NCBI RefSeq assembly: GCF_003950315.1 | Contig: NZ_NGJT01000005.1 | Location: 1 to 64,000 of the forward strand | DNA length: 64,000 nucleotides | Source of the DNA: Vagococcus bubulae | GTDB lineage: Bacteria; Bacillota; Bacilli; Lactobacillales; Vagococcaceae | Direction of reading: 5' to 3' | In this document: in pieces, positions 35,291 to 47,007 of the stretch | How the letters are laid out: each line of letters starts with the position of its first letter | How positions within the stretch are numbered: position 1 is the first letter of the stretch | The notes under the pieces: generated by a model | What the model saw: only the letters and a program-made list of their open reading frames with translations | The model's database searches: none | Told to the model about the DNA's origin: nothing | Position numbers and translations under genes: made by a program

Positions 35291-36397
35291 ATGGTAGAAA
35301 TTGCTTTAAAACACATTTATAAAAAATATGATGGCAACCCTAATTATTCTGTTACAGATTTTAATTTACATATTGAAGACCGTGAATTTATCGTGTTTGT
35401 TGGCCCTTCTGGTTGTGGTAAATCAACAACATTACGTATGGTTGCAGGTCTTGAAGATATTTCAGAAGGTGAACTTTGGATTGGTGATAAATTAGTCAAT
35501 GACGTTGCGCCAAAAGACCGTGATATTGCCATGGTTTTCCAGAACTATGCTTTGTATCCTCATATGACTGTCTATGATAATATGGCATTTGGTTTAAAAC
35601 TTCGTAAATATGACAAAGAAGAAATCAGAAAACGTGTCGAAAATGCTGGTGAAATTCTTGGTTTAACAGATTACTTACAAAGAAAACCCGCAGCTTTATC
35701 TGGTGGACAACGACAACGTGTGGCATTAGGTCGTGCGATTGTTCGTGATGCGAAAGTATTCTTGATGGATGAACCTTTATCAAACTTAGATGCAAAACTA
35801 CGCGTGGCAATGCGTGCAGAAATCGCGAAGCTTCACCGTCGTTTAGAAACAACCACTATTTACGTTACCCACGACCAAACTGAAGCGATGACTATGGCTG
35901 ATCGCATTGTTATTATGAAAGATGGTTTTATCCAACAGATTGGGACACCAAAAGAAGTATATGACACACCAAACAATGTGTTTGTCGCTGGATTCATCGG
36001 CTCTCCTGCTATGAACATATTTAACGTTGAATTAACAGAAGATGGTCATATCACTGATGGTCATGATTTAAACGTTCAGTTGCCTGAAGGAAAATTCAAA
36101 ATTTTACGTGAACAAGGATACGTTAACAAACCATTAATTTTTGGTATTCGTCCTGAAGATATTCATAGTGAAATTTTAGCAAAAGAAGCATCACCTAATA
36201 GTATTGTAAAATCTGAAGTTGTTGTATCAGAGTTACTTGGTGCTGAAACGATGCTTTACACTAAAACTGGCGAAACAGAGTTCATCTCAAAAGTTGATGC
36301 TAGATCAACTTATCGTCCAGGAGAAGTCATTGAGTTGGCTTTCAACTTAAACAAAGCTCACTTCTTTGATCCTCAAACAGAACAAGTTATTAGATAA
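35291..36397 (+). CDS. msmK: Sugar ABC transporter ATPase, MsmK/UgpC type
   Basis: A 368-residue ATPase of carbohydrate importers. Walker A is GPSGCGKST (about 37-45), the Q loop FQNYALYPHMTVYDNMAFGL, the signature LSGGQRQRVALGRA, and Walker B VFLMDEPLSNLD. The C-terminal OB/TOBE regulatory domain spans about 235-368 (FGIRPEDIHSE). No permease or binding-protein genes adjoin it. In streptococci such a lone MsmK energises several sugar importers, which is the likely role here. Confidence 0.87.
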   Translation: MVEIALKHIYKKYDGNPNYSVTDFNLHIEDREFIVFVGPSGCGKSTTLRMVAGLEDISEGELWIGDKLVNDVAPKDRDIAMVFQNYALYPHMTVYDNMAFGLKLRKYDKEEIRKRVENAGEILGLTDYLQRKPAALSGGQRQRVALGRAIVRDAKVFLMDEPLSNLDAKLRVAMRAEIAKLHRRLETTTIYVTHDQTEAMTMADRIVIMKDGFIQQIGTPKEVYDTPNNVFVAGFIGSPAMNIFNVELTEDGHITDGHDLNVQLPEGKFKILREQGYVNKPLIFGIRPEDIHSEILAKEASPNSIVKSEVVVSELLGAETMLYTKTGETEFISKVDARSTYRPGEVIELAFNLNKAHFFDPQTEQVIR

Positions 36398-36405
36398 TAC
36401 ATAAT

Positions 36406-36445
36406 AAAGACCAAATTTTCTATCAAATGAAAATTTGGTCTTTTA
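36406..36445. terminator. Bidirectional terminator after the MsmK-like gene
   Basis: AAAGACCAAATTTTC (36406-36420) pairs with GAAAATTTGGTCTTT starting at 36429. A- and T-rich flanks between convergent genes. Confidence 0.88.
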
Positions 36446-36446
36446 T

Positions 36447-37013
36447 TTATTTATTTTTTGCTGCTAAATAAACTGGAAATGAAAATCTTGTCCCTATTTT
36501 TTGAGCAATCATATACGCAATAGAAAAATCAATCAAACTATGGATAAATCCACCCAATCCTACTAACACAATGACTGACTGGAAGAATCCCATTGTATAA
36601 CTTGCTTCACCTAATCCATCTGTCATAAAAAATACTGTCACAATCAGTGTTTCAAATAAAGCATGTACTAATCCTAAAACAATATTAAATACCATCATTT
36701 TTTTAGGTGAATGTATGATAGTAGGTCTTTTTTGTAAATACAATGCACCAAAAAAAGCAAAAATCACATGAGATAAGGCTCTCATCCCAATAATAAAAGG
36801 TGTTGTCATAAAGAAACCAAATGCTGTCCCTAATGCCACAAGCACTGCAACTAATGGAGAAACGAACATTGCTAGCATGACTGGTACATGGCTCGCTAAA
36901 GTATAAGACGCAGGTCCTATCACAATTCTTACTGGCATAACCATTGGAATAACAATCCCCAACGCAATTAAAAAGGCTGCATAAGTCATATTTAATACCG
37001 AATTATTTTTCAT
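36447..37013 (-). CDS. ECF transporter S component (vitamin type unresolved)
   Basis: A 188-residue protein with five or six TM helices. The N-terminal LALGIVIPMVMPVRIVIGPASYTLASHVPVMLAMFVSP-type start is common to ECF substrate-binding subunits. The IGPASYTLASHVP loop resembles S components proposed for niacin (NiaX) or related vitamins, but I cannot fix the substrate. It stands alone with its own consensus promoter and a palindromic operator at its -10, so a dedicated repressor is probable. Confidence 0.78.
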   Translation of the reverse strand: MKNNSVLNMTYAAFLIALGIVIPMVMPVRIVIGPASYTLASHVPVMLAMFVSPLVAVLVALGTAFGFFMTTPFIIGMRALSHVIFAFFGALYLQKRPTIIHSPKKMMVFNIVLGLVHALFETLIVTVFFMTDGLGEASYTMGFFQSVIVLVGLGGFIHSLIDFSIAYMIAQKIGTRFSFPVYLAAKNK

Positions 37014-37029
37014 TTTTTATTTTCACTCC

Positions 37030-37075
37030 GTTTATCATTTATTTATATGATAAACAATGCACAAATTTTTGTCAA
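37030..37075 (-). promoter_or_regulatory. Promoter plus inverted-repeat operator of the ECF S component gene
   Basis: On the minus strand a perfect -35, TTGACA (37075-37070), lies 17 bp from TATCAT (37052-37047). A perfect 9-bp inverted repeat GTTTATCAT / ATGATAAAC (37030-37038 with 37047-37055, 8-bp gap) covers the -10. Repressor control is inferred. Confidence 0.65.
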
Positions 37076-37096
37076 TGAACAATTAATCCATTATAT

Positions 37097-38541
<1,445 letters not shown>

Positions 38542-38549
<8 letters not shown>

Positions 38550-39318
38550 TTTCATCCAACCTAAATAATCGATGCGCATTTTTTGTGGTTTCTTTTGCCA
38601 ATGTTTGATAAGGTAAATCTCTTAATTCGGAAATTTTATCCACGACATAATGTGTATAGCCAGGCTCATTACGTTTTCCACGATAAGGAACAGGTGCTAA
38701 ATACGGTGCATCTGTTTCCACTAATAATTTATCCATTGGGACAATTTTTGCTGCCTCTTGAACTTCTATCGTCTTCTTAAACGTCACAACGCCACTAAAT
38801 GAAATATGCATCCCTAAATCTAAAAAACGTTTCGCCCACTCGCTATCGCCACCAAAACTATGCATGATGCCGCCGATATCTTGGATGCCTTCAGATTTTA
38901 AAATTTTGTAAGTATCTTCCATCGCATCTCTTGTATGGATACTAATTGGTAAATTCATCTCTTTAGCAATCGCAATTTGGCGACGAAAAACTTTTTCTTG
39001 TACATTAGGTTCGTCATTCATCCAATAATAATCTAATCCTATTTCCCCTAATGCTACGACACGAGGATGCGTTAATTTTTCTTGTAAGTCTTTTTCAATG
39101 TCTTTTGTATACCTTCCAGCTTCAGTTGGATGCCATCCAATAATACTATGGATAAATGGATACTGTTCACTTAATTCTAATGAACGTTCAATCGTTGGTG
39201 TATCAAATCCTACTACTGCCATTTCAGTCACACCCAATTGTTCTGCTCGTTCAATCACTTCTTGATAATCATCATTAAATTGTTCTGCATTTAAATGTGT
39301 ATGTGTATCAAAAATCAT
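38542..39318 (-). CDS. tatD: TatD-family metal-dependent hydrolase
   Basis: A 258-residue TIM-barrel hydrolase. Metal ligands are in [27 protein letters not shown] and the late [10 protein letters not shown]. Family members are 3'-5' exonucleases/DNases, and Firmicutes copies are commonly encoded next to metG and rnmV, as here. ATG 39318 follows TAGGAGTG; the longer frame to 39381 crosses the metG terminator and is rejected. Confidence 0.93.
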
Positions 39319-39350
39319 AGTCTTCACTCCTATCACGATGATTTTAACAT

Positions 39351-39390
39351 AAAAAGAGATTGAAAAAGACCACTTTTCCAATCTCTTTAA
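39351..39390 (-). terminator. Terminator between metG and tatD
   Basis: AAAGAGATTG (39353-39362) pairs with CAATCTCTTT (39379-39388), extended by an inner A/T stem. On the minus strand TTTTTAT follows. Confidence 0.75.
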
Positions 39391-39396
39391 AAATTT

Positions 39397-41409
<2,013 letters not shown>

Positions 41410-41463
41410 TCATCCTCCTTTAAGTCACTTTGAATAAAGTCTAGTGACATATAATCACCGTTC

Positions 41464-41472
41464 ATTATAGCA
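41464..41472 (-). promoter_or_regulatory. Extended -10 promoter of metG
   Basis: TGCTATAAT on the minus strand, about 58 bp before the GTG start. A GTCACT / AGTGAC hairpin lies in the leader. Confidence 0.5.
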
Positions 41473-41532
41473 TATTTCAATAAAAAAAATCATCCTAAGC
41501 AAAAAATTCAAACTGTCTAGTCTACTTATTTG

Positions 41533-42153
41533 TTATTGATTAGATAATTTTCGGCAAGCTTGATAAATTGGTATAAGTGATAGATAGGTTTCTAAAATAG
41601 TATCATATAATTCTTGTGATGTTTTTTCTGTAAATGCTTGTTTCAACATCACACGGCCCACTTGAAATTCTCCTTTTTTAACCTCTTTCCATCTGGTTAA
41701 ATCTTTAATAACTTGTTCTTTTTCTAATGCATGGTAATTATTTTTTGTATGGTCTGTGTTTACAACAAAATCATTTGGCAATGACTCAAACCACTCGAGA
41801 TGATCTAAACATGTTTGTGCCATCAAAACTTCATTTTGTGGGTTATCAATAAATGATAACCATACAACCACATATTCTGGCGTAATGCCTAACTGAAAAT
41901 GAGGGAATTTTTTATAACCTCTTTTATTTCCACCCATTGCGCTCCATGTAAAATCAGGTGCATTTGTAGTTCGTCGTCTGTGTTGTGCTATATGTATAGG
42001 TAATTTTTCACCTAGCAAAGGTTCTAACTCTTCAACTACTTTCTCATCAATCGATTGAAAAACAGGTTGAATTTTTTCACGAACCCCAATCATTCGATTG
42101 TCTAAACCTTCTATATCAAATACTTCAAAACAAGCTTCATTAAACATTAACAT
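41533..42153 (-). CDS. yktB: DUF1054 (YktB) family protein
   Basis: A 206-residue protein matching the YktB/DUF1054 family: MLMFNEACFEVFDIEGLDNRM, then HIAQHRRRTTNAPDFTWSAMGGNKRGYKKFPHFQLGI, typical of this uncharacterised Firmicutes family. No catalytic assignment is possible. ATG 42153 follows GAGGAG at 7 bp. A terminator separates it from the MmgE gene upstream. Confidence 0.87.
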   Translation of the reverse strand: MLMFNEACFEVFDIEGLDNRMIGVREKIQPVFQSIDEKVVEELEPLLGEKLPIHIAQHRRRTTNAPDFTWSAMGGNKRGYKKFPHFQLGITPEYVVVWLSFIDNPQNEVLMAQTCLDHLEWFESLPNDFVVNTDHTKNNYHALEKEQVIKDLTRWKEVKKGEFQVGRVMLKQAFTEKTSQELYDTILETYLSLIPIYQACRKLSNQ

Positions 42154-42182
42154 ATATCGACTCCTCAATAATTTTATCCACG

Positions 42183-42230
42183 AAAAAGTGGTCTAAATAG
42201 ATTACTTTTAATCTATCAGACCACTTTTGT
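42183..42230 (-). terminator. Terminator after the MmgE/PrpD gene
   Basis: AAAAGTGGTCT (42184-42194) pairs with AGACCACTTTT (42218-42228), with an inner TAGATTA/TAATCTA stem. Confidence 0.82.
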
Positions 42231-42235
42231 TCTGT

Positions 42236-43624
42236 CTATTTATTTGTTGTTGGGTACTTAATTTTAGTTAAGATATCAAACAAGTCTTTTGTTGATCTGT
42301 TTTCAATATCTTTTACGATTTCTTTTAATTTTTCAGCCAATACTGGATCAATATATCCTTTTGTTAAACGATCAAATTTATCGACTGAGTCTTCCCAAGT
42401 AAATGGTCGACAAGGCATACCTGGATAATTGCTTACCTCATGAGTTGTAACAGTACCATCCATTTGTGTAATGGTAATACGTGCACAAAAATCTTTTGGA
42501 TAACGTTTTGTGAAATCAGCATCTGGTTTCACAATGACTTTTTGAAGAAGTGTTTGAACATCAGGTTTTATAATACGTGATTCTTCAAACTGTGGTTGCA
42601 TCACTTGTCCATCTAACACGGCAACGGCTAACAAATAAGGTAGAGAATGATCAGCTTGTTCTTTTGTTGTGATTGCTGCATCAGCATTACCATATAATCC
42701 ACCACCAGAAAAATCATAAGTAATTTGCGGCACATCAGCTTCAATGGATTTTATATTTTCTGATTGAATAGGTGTTTTAGCTAATAATTCTAAAATACAT
42801 TCTATAGCTGATTGTGTATGAATCATTGCAACAAATTTTTTAATGGTTGATTGTGGCACACCTTCATAGTTTTCATGTTCCCAATCAATATCAATTGGTT
42901 GACCTAGTAAATGTTCAATTCCTTGAGGTTCTTCTACAATAGCTAGAGGACCTTCTACCCCTCTTTTAGCTAAATACAATGCATTAAAAGCACCTAGTGT
43001 TGATTGAGCAGAGGCTAGACCTTTCCATTCTGATAATGGTTTAGAACGAATACCAGCAAAAGATGCATCACTTGATGCTGCCATAGCAATCGCATTAGCA
43101 ATTGTTTCACTATCTAAGCCTAACAATTTACCTGACGCTGCAGTAACTGAAAAAGCTAACTGTGCCGTATGGTCAAACCCTCTTGTCATAAAATTAGCTT
43201 TTTCAACTAATAATGTTTGAATTGTCCAACCAATAGCAACTCCTAACATTAAATCTTTACCGCTTGAATTTGCAATGGAAGCTGCCGTTAAAATTCCACC
43301 AAAATTATCTGCTGTATGTGCGGTTTCTTTTGGGGCAAGAATATTATCCATCGCATCAACATAACGAACAAGAGCTGTATGCCAAAATGCAGCAAAGACT
43401 GGGTTTGATGTTCCACCCGCAATAAGAGGTGCTATACCGCTTGGTGAAAATTCTCTTACTTGATCATGACAAGCATTAACCGGACCTGCTCCTAAAGCAG
43501 CTATTTGACAGCCTAAAGAATCCAAAATATGTACAGGAATTTGTTTTTTTGATTCATCAGATAAATCCTCGAATTTAGCACGAGTCGCATAATTGGCAAT
43601 ACGTTCAATTTTAGTTAATGTCAT
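42236..43624 (-). CDS. MmgE/PrpD family protein
   Basis: A 462-residue MmgE/PrpD-fold protein: ILDSLGCQIAALGAGPVNA near the start, HTADNFGGILTAASIANSSGKDLMLGVAIGW (about 100-130) and HTQSAIECILELL later. The family includes 2-methylcitrate dehydratase and cis-aconitate decarboxylase, acting on small tricarboxylates. No prpB/prpC genes are nearby, so methylcitrate metabolism is not supported. It is 24 bp downstream of an AEC-family transporter, and the two probably handle one organic acid. Confidence 0.85.
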   Translation of the reverse strand: MTLTKIERIANYATRAKFEDLSDESKKQIPVHILDSLGCQIAALGAGPVNACHDQVREFSPSGIAPLIAGGTSNPVFAAFWHTALVRYVDAMDNILAPKETAHTADNFGGILTAASIANSSGKDLMLGVAIGWTIQTLLVEKANFMTRGFDHTAQLAFSVTAASGKLLGLDSETIANAIAMAASSDASFAGIRSKPLSEWKGLASAQSTLGAFNALYLAKRGVEGPLAIVEEPQGIEHLLGQPIDIDWEHENYEGVPQSTIKKFVAMIHTQSAIECILELLAKTPIQSENIKSIEADVPQITYDFSGGGLYGNADAAITTKEQADHSLPYLLAVAVLDGQVMQPQFEESRIIKPDVQTLLQKVIVKPDADFTKRYPKDFCARITITQMDGTVTTHEVSNYPGMPCRPFTWEDSVDKFDRLTKGYIDPVLAEKLKEIVKDIENRSTKDLFDILTKIKYPTTNK

Positions 43625-43648
43625 AATATATTTCCTCTTTTCTTTTAA

Positions 43649-44614
43649 TTAAACATTTAATAATGCAATAATAGCAGTCACTGTCACAAGCATTCCAACA
43701 GTTGAAAAAGCAAGAATTGAAGATGCTTCTTGTTGATATTGTTTGTATCGAGTAGCAAGCAACACTATCATTGGACCTGATGGCAATGCCGATAACAATA
43801 ACCCCTGATCAAATGTTGTACTGCCCTTAGTCATATGTAGCAATAAAGCTACTCCAACAAATAATAAGGGCAACCCAATATTTTTTAATAACGCAATCGT
43901 AACCACTTCTTTAGTTAATTTAAATTTATTCTCAGCAATCGTCATACCTGCTACAAAAATAGCGATTCCGGCAGTGGCTTCACCAATTAATTTTAAAGAA
44001 CTAGTTACAATGTCAGGCATATGGATATCTAAAAATACTAAAACAAACGCAAGTAACGGCGCCCAAACAAAGGGGGTTTTAAAGATTGCATCAAAAATGG
44101 ATTGACCAATCATCTTTGTTAATGAAGTCTTTTTATTAGATGATGAAACATTTAGCTTAATAATTATCGTTGCAAGTGGCACAATAAAAACATTCAGCAA
44201 TAATGCAATAATGCTGACAGATACACCACCTGATTGTCTATATATACTATCTAATAACGCTGGACCATAAAAAGGACCTGCTGAAAAACTAACTGCTAGT
44301 CCTGCGATAGAAGCTTCAATCATATTGCGTTTAAAAATATACTTTGCAACAAATAAACCAATAAAATAAGCAACTAGTAAGCTAATCAATAATGAGATAA
44401 ACAAGTCAGTATCACCTAGTAACTGTGCTCTTGTTACACTAATTGTCCCTACAAATAATGACGCTGGTAAAGCAAAGTTTAAAACTAATTCATTAATAAC
44501 ACTAATTGAATCACTAGATTTACCGAAAGCTTGTTTTTTTCCAGCGAAAAAACCCAACGCCAATACAAAAATAATAGGTGTAACAATTGTGATAGATTGT
44601 AGAATATGCGACAT
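43649..44614 (-). CDS. AEC-family (auxin efflux carrier-like) transporter
   Basis: A 321-residue membrane protein with ten or so TM helices in two halves. It has the AEC/malate-permease pattern: LVLNFALPASLFVGTIS near residue 45-60 and ATAGIAIFVAGMTIAENKF near 215-232. Firmicutes relatives move malate or citrate-type acids. It begins the two-gene unit with the MmgE/PrpD enzyme; AAGGAGG lies 7 bp before the ATG. Substrate inferred from the neighbour. Confidence 0.85.
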   Translation of the reverse strand: MSHILQSITIVTPIIFVLALGFFAGKKQAFGKSSDSISVINELVLNFALPASLFVGTISVTRAQLLGDTDLFISLLISLLVAYFIGLFVAKYIFKRNMIEASIAGLAVSFSAGPFYGPALLDSIYRQSGGVSVSIIALLLNVFIVPLATIIIKLNVSSSNKKTSLTKMIGQSIFDAIFKTPFVWAPLLAFVLVFLDIHMPDIVTSSLKLIGEATAGIAIFVAGMTIAENKFKLTKEVVTIALLKNIGLPLLFVGVALLLHMTKGSTTFDQGLLLSALPSGPMIVLLATRYKQYQQEASSILAFSTVGMLVTVTAIIALLNV

Positions 44615-44783
44615 TCATAAACCTCCTTTCTTAATTAATTCATAGAATAACTCTCAAATGAGAACGATTATCGGTTATTTTTATGTTTTTATATGAAATT
44701 TTTAAAAAATTTTCAGTAATATCACTAAGGCGTTAAGGTTCTTACTATAAATTATTTTTTATACCTTAAATCCCCAAGCAACA

Positions 44784-44816
44784 TAAGTGACAACTTGTTA
44801 CTTATTGTGCTATTAT
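44784..44816 (+). promoter_or_regulatory. tetR promoter with palindromic operator
   Basis: The 21-bp palindrome TAAGTGACAACTTGTTACTTA (44784-44804, one mismatch between half-sites) covers a GTGACA -35 (44787-44792). An extended -10, TGCTATTAT, ends at 44816, 18 bp from the -35. A near copy lies before the permease gene. Confidence 0.72.
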
Positions 44817-44858
44817 TTTCCTTAGTTAATGAGTTAACACTTGAAAGGAGGTCATTAT

Positions 44859-45455
44859 ATGCCAAAAGATACATTCCTTAATCTATCTGCACCAAAAAAA
44901 GAAAAAATAGATATGATTTTGTTAGATACTTTTTATAACCAGTCTGTTAGTCAAGTAAAAGTCTCGCATATCGTTGAGCAGATGGAAATGTCAAGAGGTG
45001 CATTCTATAAATACTTTGTTGATCTAGAAGATGCCTACGCCTATATCGTGAAACAACAATCCCTACTTATTCATCAAGATATTTTAGATTACATTGCTCA
45101 ATATAAAAATGATTTTTTCCATGGAATCGAACAATATTTGATTTTTTGTTCTCACTTAGAAACAGACAGTGCTTACTGGAAAGGGCTATTGTTACTAACA
45201 CGAGCGGATTATCAACGTACGATGAAACGATTAGATTTAGACGAATCTTCTTACATGTTAAAGGAATGGGTCAAACTACTACATAACAATGAATTTCAAA
45301 TCCATGAAACTCAAGAAGCCATTAGTTTTCTTTACTTTATTATGGAGGTTGTCATGAATTCGTTAACAGACTTTATTGTTAATGATTGGACACCTGAAGA
45401 GTTAATTATGGATTATCACTATAAAATTAAATGGATTATCAAAGGAATTAAATAG
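44859..45455 (+). CDS. TetR/AcrR-family transcriptional regulator
   Basis: A 198-residue TetR-type regulator. The N-terminal helix-turn-helix spans about 12-55 (VSQVKVSHIVEQMEMSRGAFYKYF), and a ligand-binding helical domain follows. It precedes the DUF2871 and ABC genes in the same direction and has a palindrome over its promoter, so autorepression and control of the downstream cassette are likely. ATG 44859 follows AAAGGAGGT; the TTG at 44841 lies inside that site. Confidence 0.88.
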   Translation: MPKDTFLNLSAPKKEKIDMILLDTFYNQSVSQVKVSHIVEQMEMSRGAFYKYFVDLEDAYAYIVKQQSLLIHQDILDYIAQYKNDFFHGIEQYLIFCSHLETDSAYWKGLLLLTRADYQRTMKRLDLDESSYMLKEWVKLLHNNEFQIHETQEAISFLYFIMEVVMNSLTDFIVNDWTPEELIMDYHYKIKWIIKGIK

Positions 45456-45467
45456 GAGGATTTTTAA

Positions 45468-45872
45468 ATGCAAAAGTTAGCAAGAGCAAGTTTAAGTTAT
45501 ATGATTATTGGGTTAATTAGTGGTGTCTATTTCCGAGAATTGACAAAATTTAACGATTTTGATGGTTGGACGCAACTAAGTGTAGTTCACACACATACAT
45601 TAATTTTAGGGATGTTTTTCTTTTTAATTGTCTTATTATTAGAAAAGAACTTCAATCTGACTCAACACAAAAATTTTAAAAAGTTTTATGTCTTTTATAA
45701 TATTGGTTTAGGTGTGACGATACTAATGCTACTAACTCATGGAACAATGACTGTCTTAGGTACTGAGAGTTCTGCTGCGATTAGTGGGATAGCTGGATTA
45801 GGTCACATTATTTTAACGGTTGGATTAGGGTTCTTTTTCCAAGTGTTATTACAATCAATCAAAAAAGACTAA
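45468..45872 (+). CDS. DUF2871 family membrane protein
   Basis: A 134-residue protein with four TM helices (about 8-22, 40-60, 75-95, 105-125). It matches the DUF2871 pattern, with VVHTHTLILGMFFFLIVLLLE in the second helix; the paired His residues could bind a metal or haem, which is only a suggestion. No function is established. It lies 12 bp after tetR, and the second operator and permease gene follow. Confidence 0.8.
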   Translation: MQKLARASLSYMIIGLISGVYFRELTKFNDFDGWTQLSVVHTHTLILGMFFFLIVLLLEKNFNLTQHKNFKKFYVFYNIGLGVTILMLLTHGTMTVLGTESSAAISGIAGLGHIILTVGLGFFFQVLLQSIKKD

Positions 45873-45888
45873 TTGTCTTTTCAACCAA

Positions 45889-45909
45889 TTAGTGACAAGT
45901 TGTTACTAA
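45889..45909 (+). promoter_or_regulatory. Second TetR-type operator, upstream of the permease gene
   Basis: TTAGTGACAAGTTGTTACTAA resembles the 44784-44804 palindrome: 17 bases of shared core differ only at the central base, and even the half-site mismatch (GTGACAA versus TTGTTAC) is kept. A promoter is not obvious, but the location implies separate control of the ABC pair. Confidence 0.68.
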
Positions 45910-45934
45910 GTGAAATGAAACGGAGGAAATACAT

Positions 45935-47002
45935 ATGTTCTTAGCTTTAAAAGAAATGCGTTACTCAAAGTTACGCTATAGTTTAATAGTTGGTATCATG
46001 TTTTTAATCGGACTTGTTGTTTTTTTACTTTCAGGTCTTGCTGATGGTCTATCACAAGAATTTAGACAGTCTGTTGACGACTGGGATGCCAAACAAATTG
46101 TATTATCTGATGATGCCAATAATATCTTGGCAGCCTCTCAATTAAAATTAGAAGATGAAAAAGATATTTCATCAAATGATAAAGCTCCTTTATCTCTTTA
46201 TAGTGGGGCGATTGGTAAAAAAAATGACAAAGTCAACATTAGTTTATTTGGTACAACTGATGATGCTTTCTTTTTACCAAAAGTAACAAGTGGAGAGTCT
46301 TTCAAAAAAGATAATGAAGTGATTATCTCTCAAAACTTAGCAGACAAAGGATTTAAACTCGATGATACAATCAAAATTGGAAGCAATGATTTAAAAGTAA
46401 AAGTTGTTGGTATTTTCCCATCAACCTCTTACATTGCTACACCTGTTATGTATTCTACTATCAAAACAGCGACTGAAATTAAATTTGGGGAAGAGATGGT
46501 TAAAACAACTGATAATTACCCTATCAATGCTGTGTTAAGTAATGCTTCAGATACAACCTTGTCAAATGATTCATTAACCAAACTATCAACACAAAAATTT
46601 ATCGATAACTTACCAGGATATACAGAACAAAGTTTGACACTTGATTCAATGATTTATGTACTATTCGTCATTGCTTCAGCTGTTATAGGTATCTTCATGT
46701 ATGTCATCACACTTCAAAAAACCGCTATTTTCGGTGTGATGAAAGTACAAGGGATTAACTCATGGTTCATCTCAAAATCTATTTTGGCTCAATCATTCTT
46801 AGTTGGAGTGTTTGGCGTATTACTATCTGGTTTAGCAACTTATGGATTAAGCATGGTTTTACCAGACGCTATGCCATTTGCGATTAACATTACACAGTGG
46901 GCCATTTACGGTGTTATTTTAGTCATCGTCTCAACAATTGGTGGATTATTCTCCATTGTTACTGTTAACAAAGTTGACCCTATTAATGCCATTGGAGGTT
47001 AG
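45935..47002 (+). CDS. ABC transporter permease, FtsX/MacB-like
   Basis: A 355-residue protein. One N-terminal TM helix (about 15-38) precedes a large extracellular domain (about 40-230), and three C-terminal TM helices (about 240-350) complete the FtsX topology. It forms a transporter or mechanotransmission complex with the next gene's ATPase. It ends 5 bp before that gene. It is part of the TetR/DUF2871 cassette. Confidence 0.88.
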   Translation: MFLALKEMRYSKLRYSLIVGIMFLIGLVVFLLSGLADGLSQEFRQSVDDWDAKQIVLSDDANNILAASQLKLEDEKDISSNDKAPLSLYSGAIGKKNDKVNISLFGTTDDAFFLPKVTSGESFKKDNEVIISQNLADKGFKLDDTIKIGSNDLKVKVVGIFPSTSYIATPVMYSTIKTATEIKFGEEMVKTTDNYPINAVLSNASDTTLSNDSLTKLSTQKFIDNLPGYTEQSLTLDSMIYVLFVIASAVIGIFMYVITLQKTAIFGVMKVQGINSWFISKSILAQSFLVGVFGVLLSGLATYGLSMVLPDAMPFAINITQWAIYGVILVIVSTIGGLFSIVTVNKVDPINAIGG

Positions 47003-47007
47003 ATAAA

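Noticed and set aside
44653-44675. Possible Fur or cre site upstream of the AEC transporter
   Set aside because: Only about 12 of 19 positions fit Fur and 11 of 14 fit cre, below what I would accept without other evidence.
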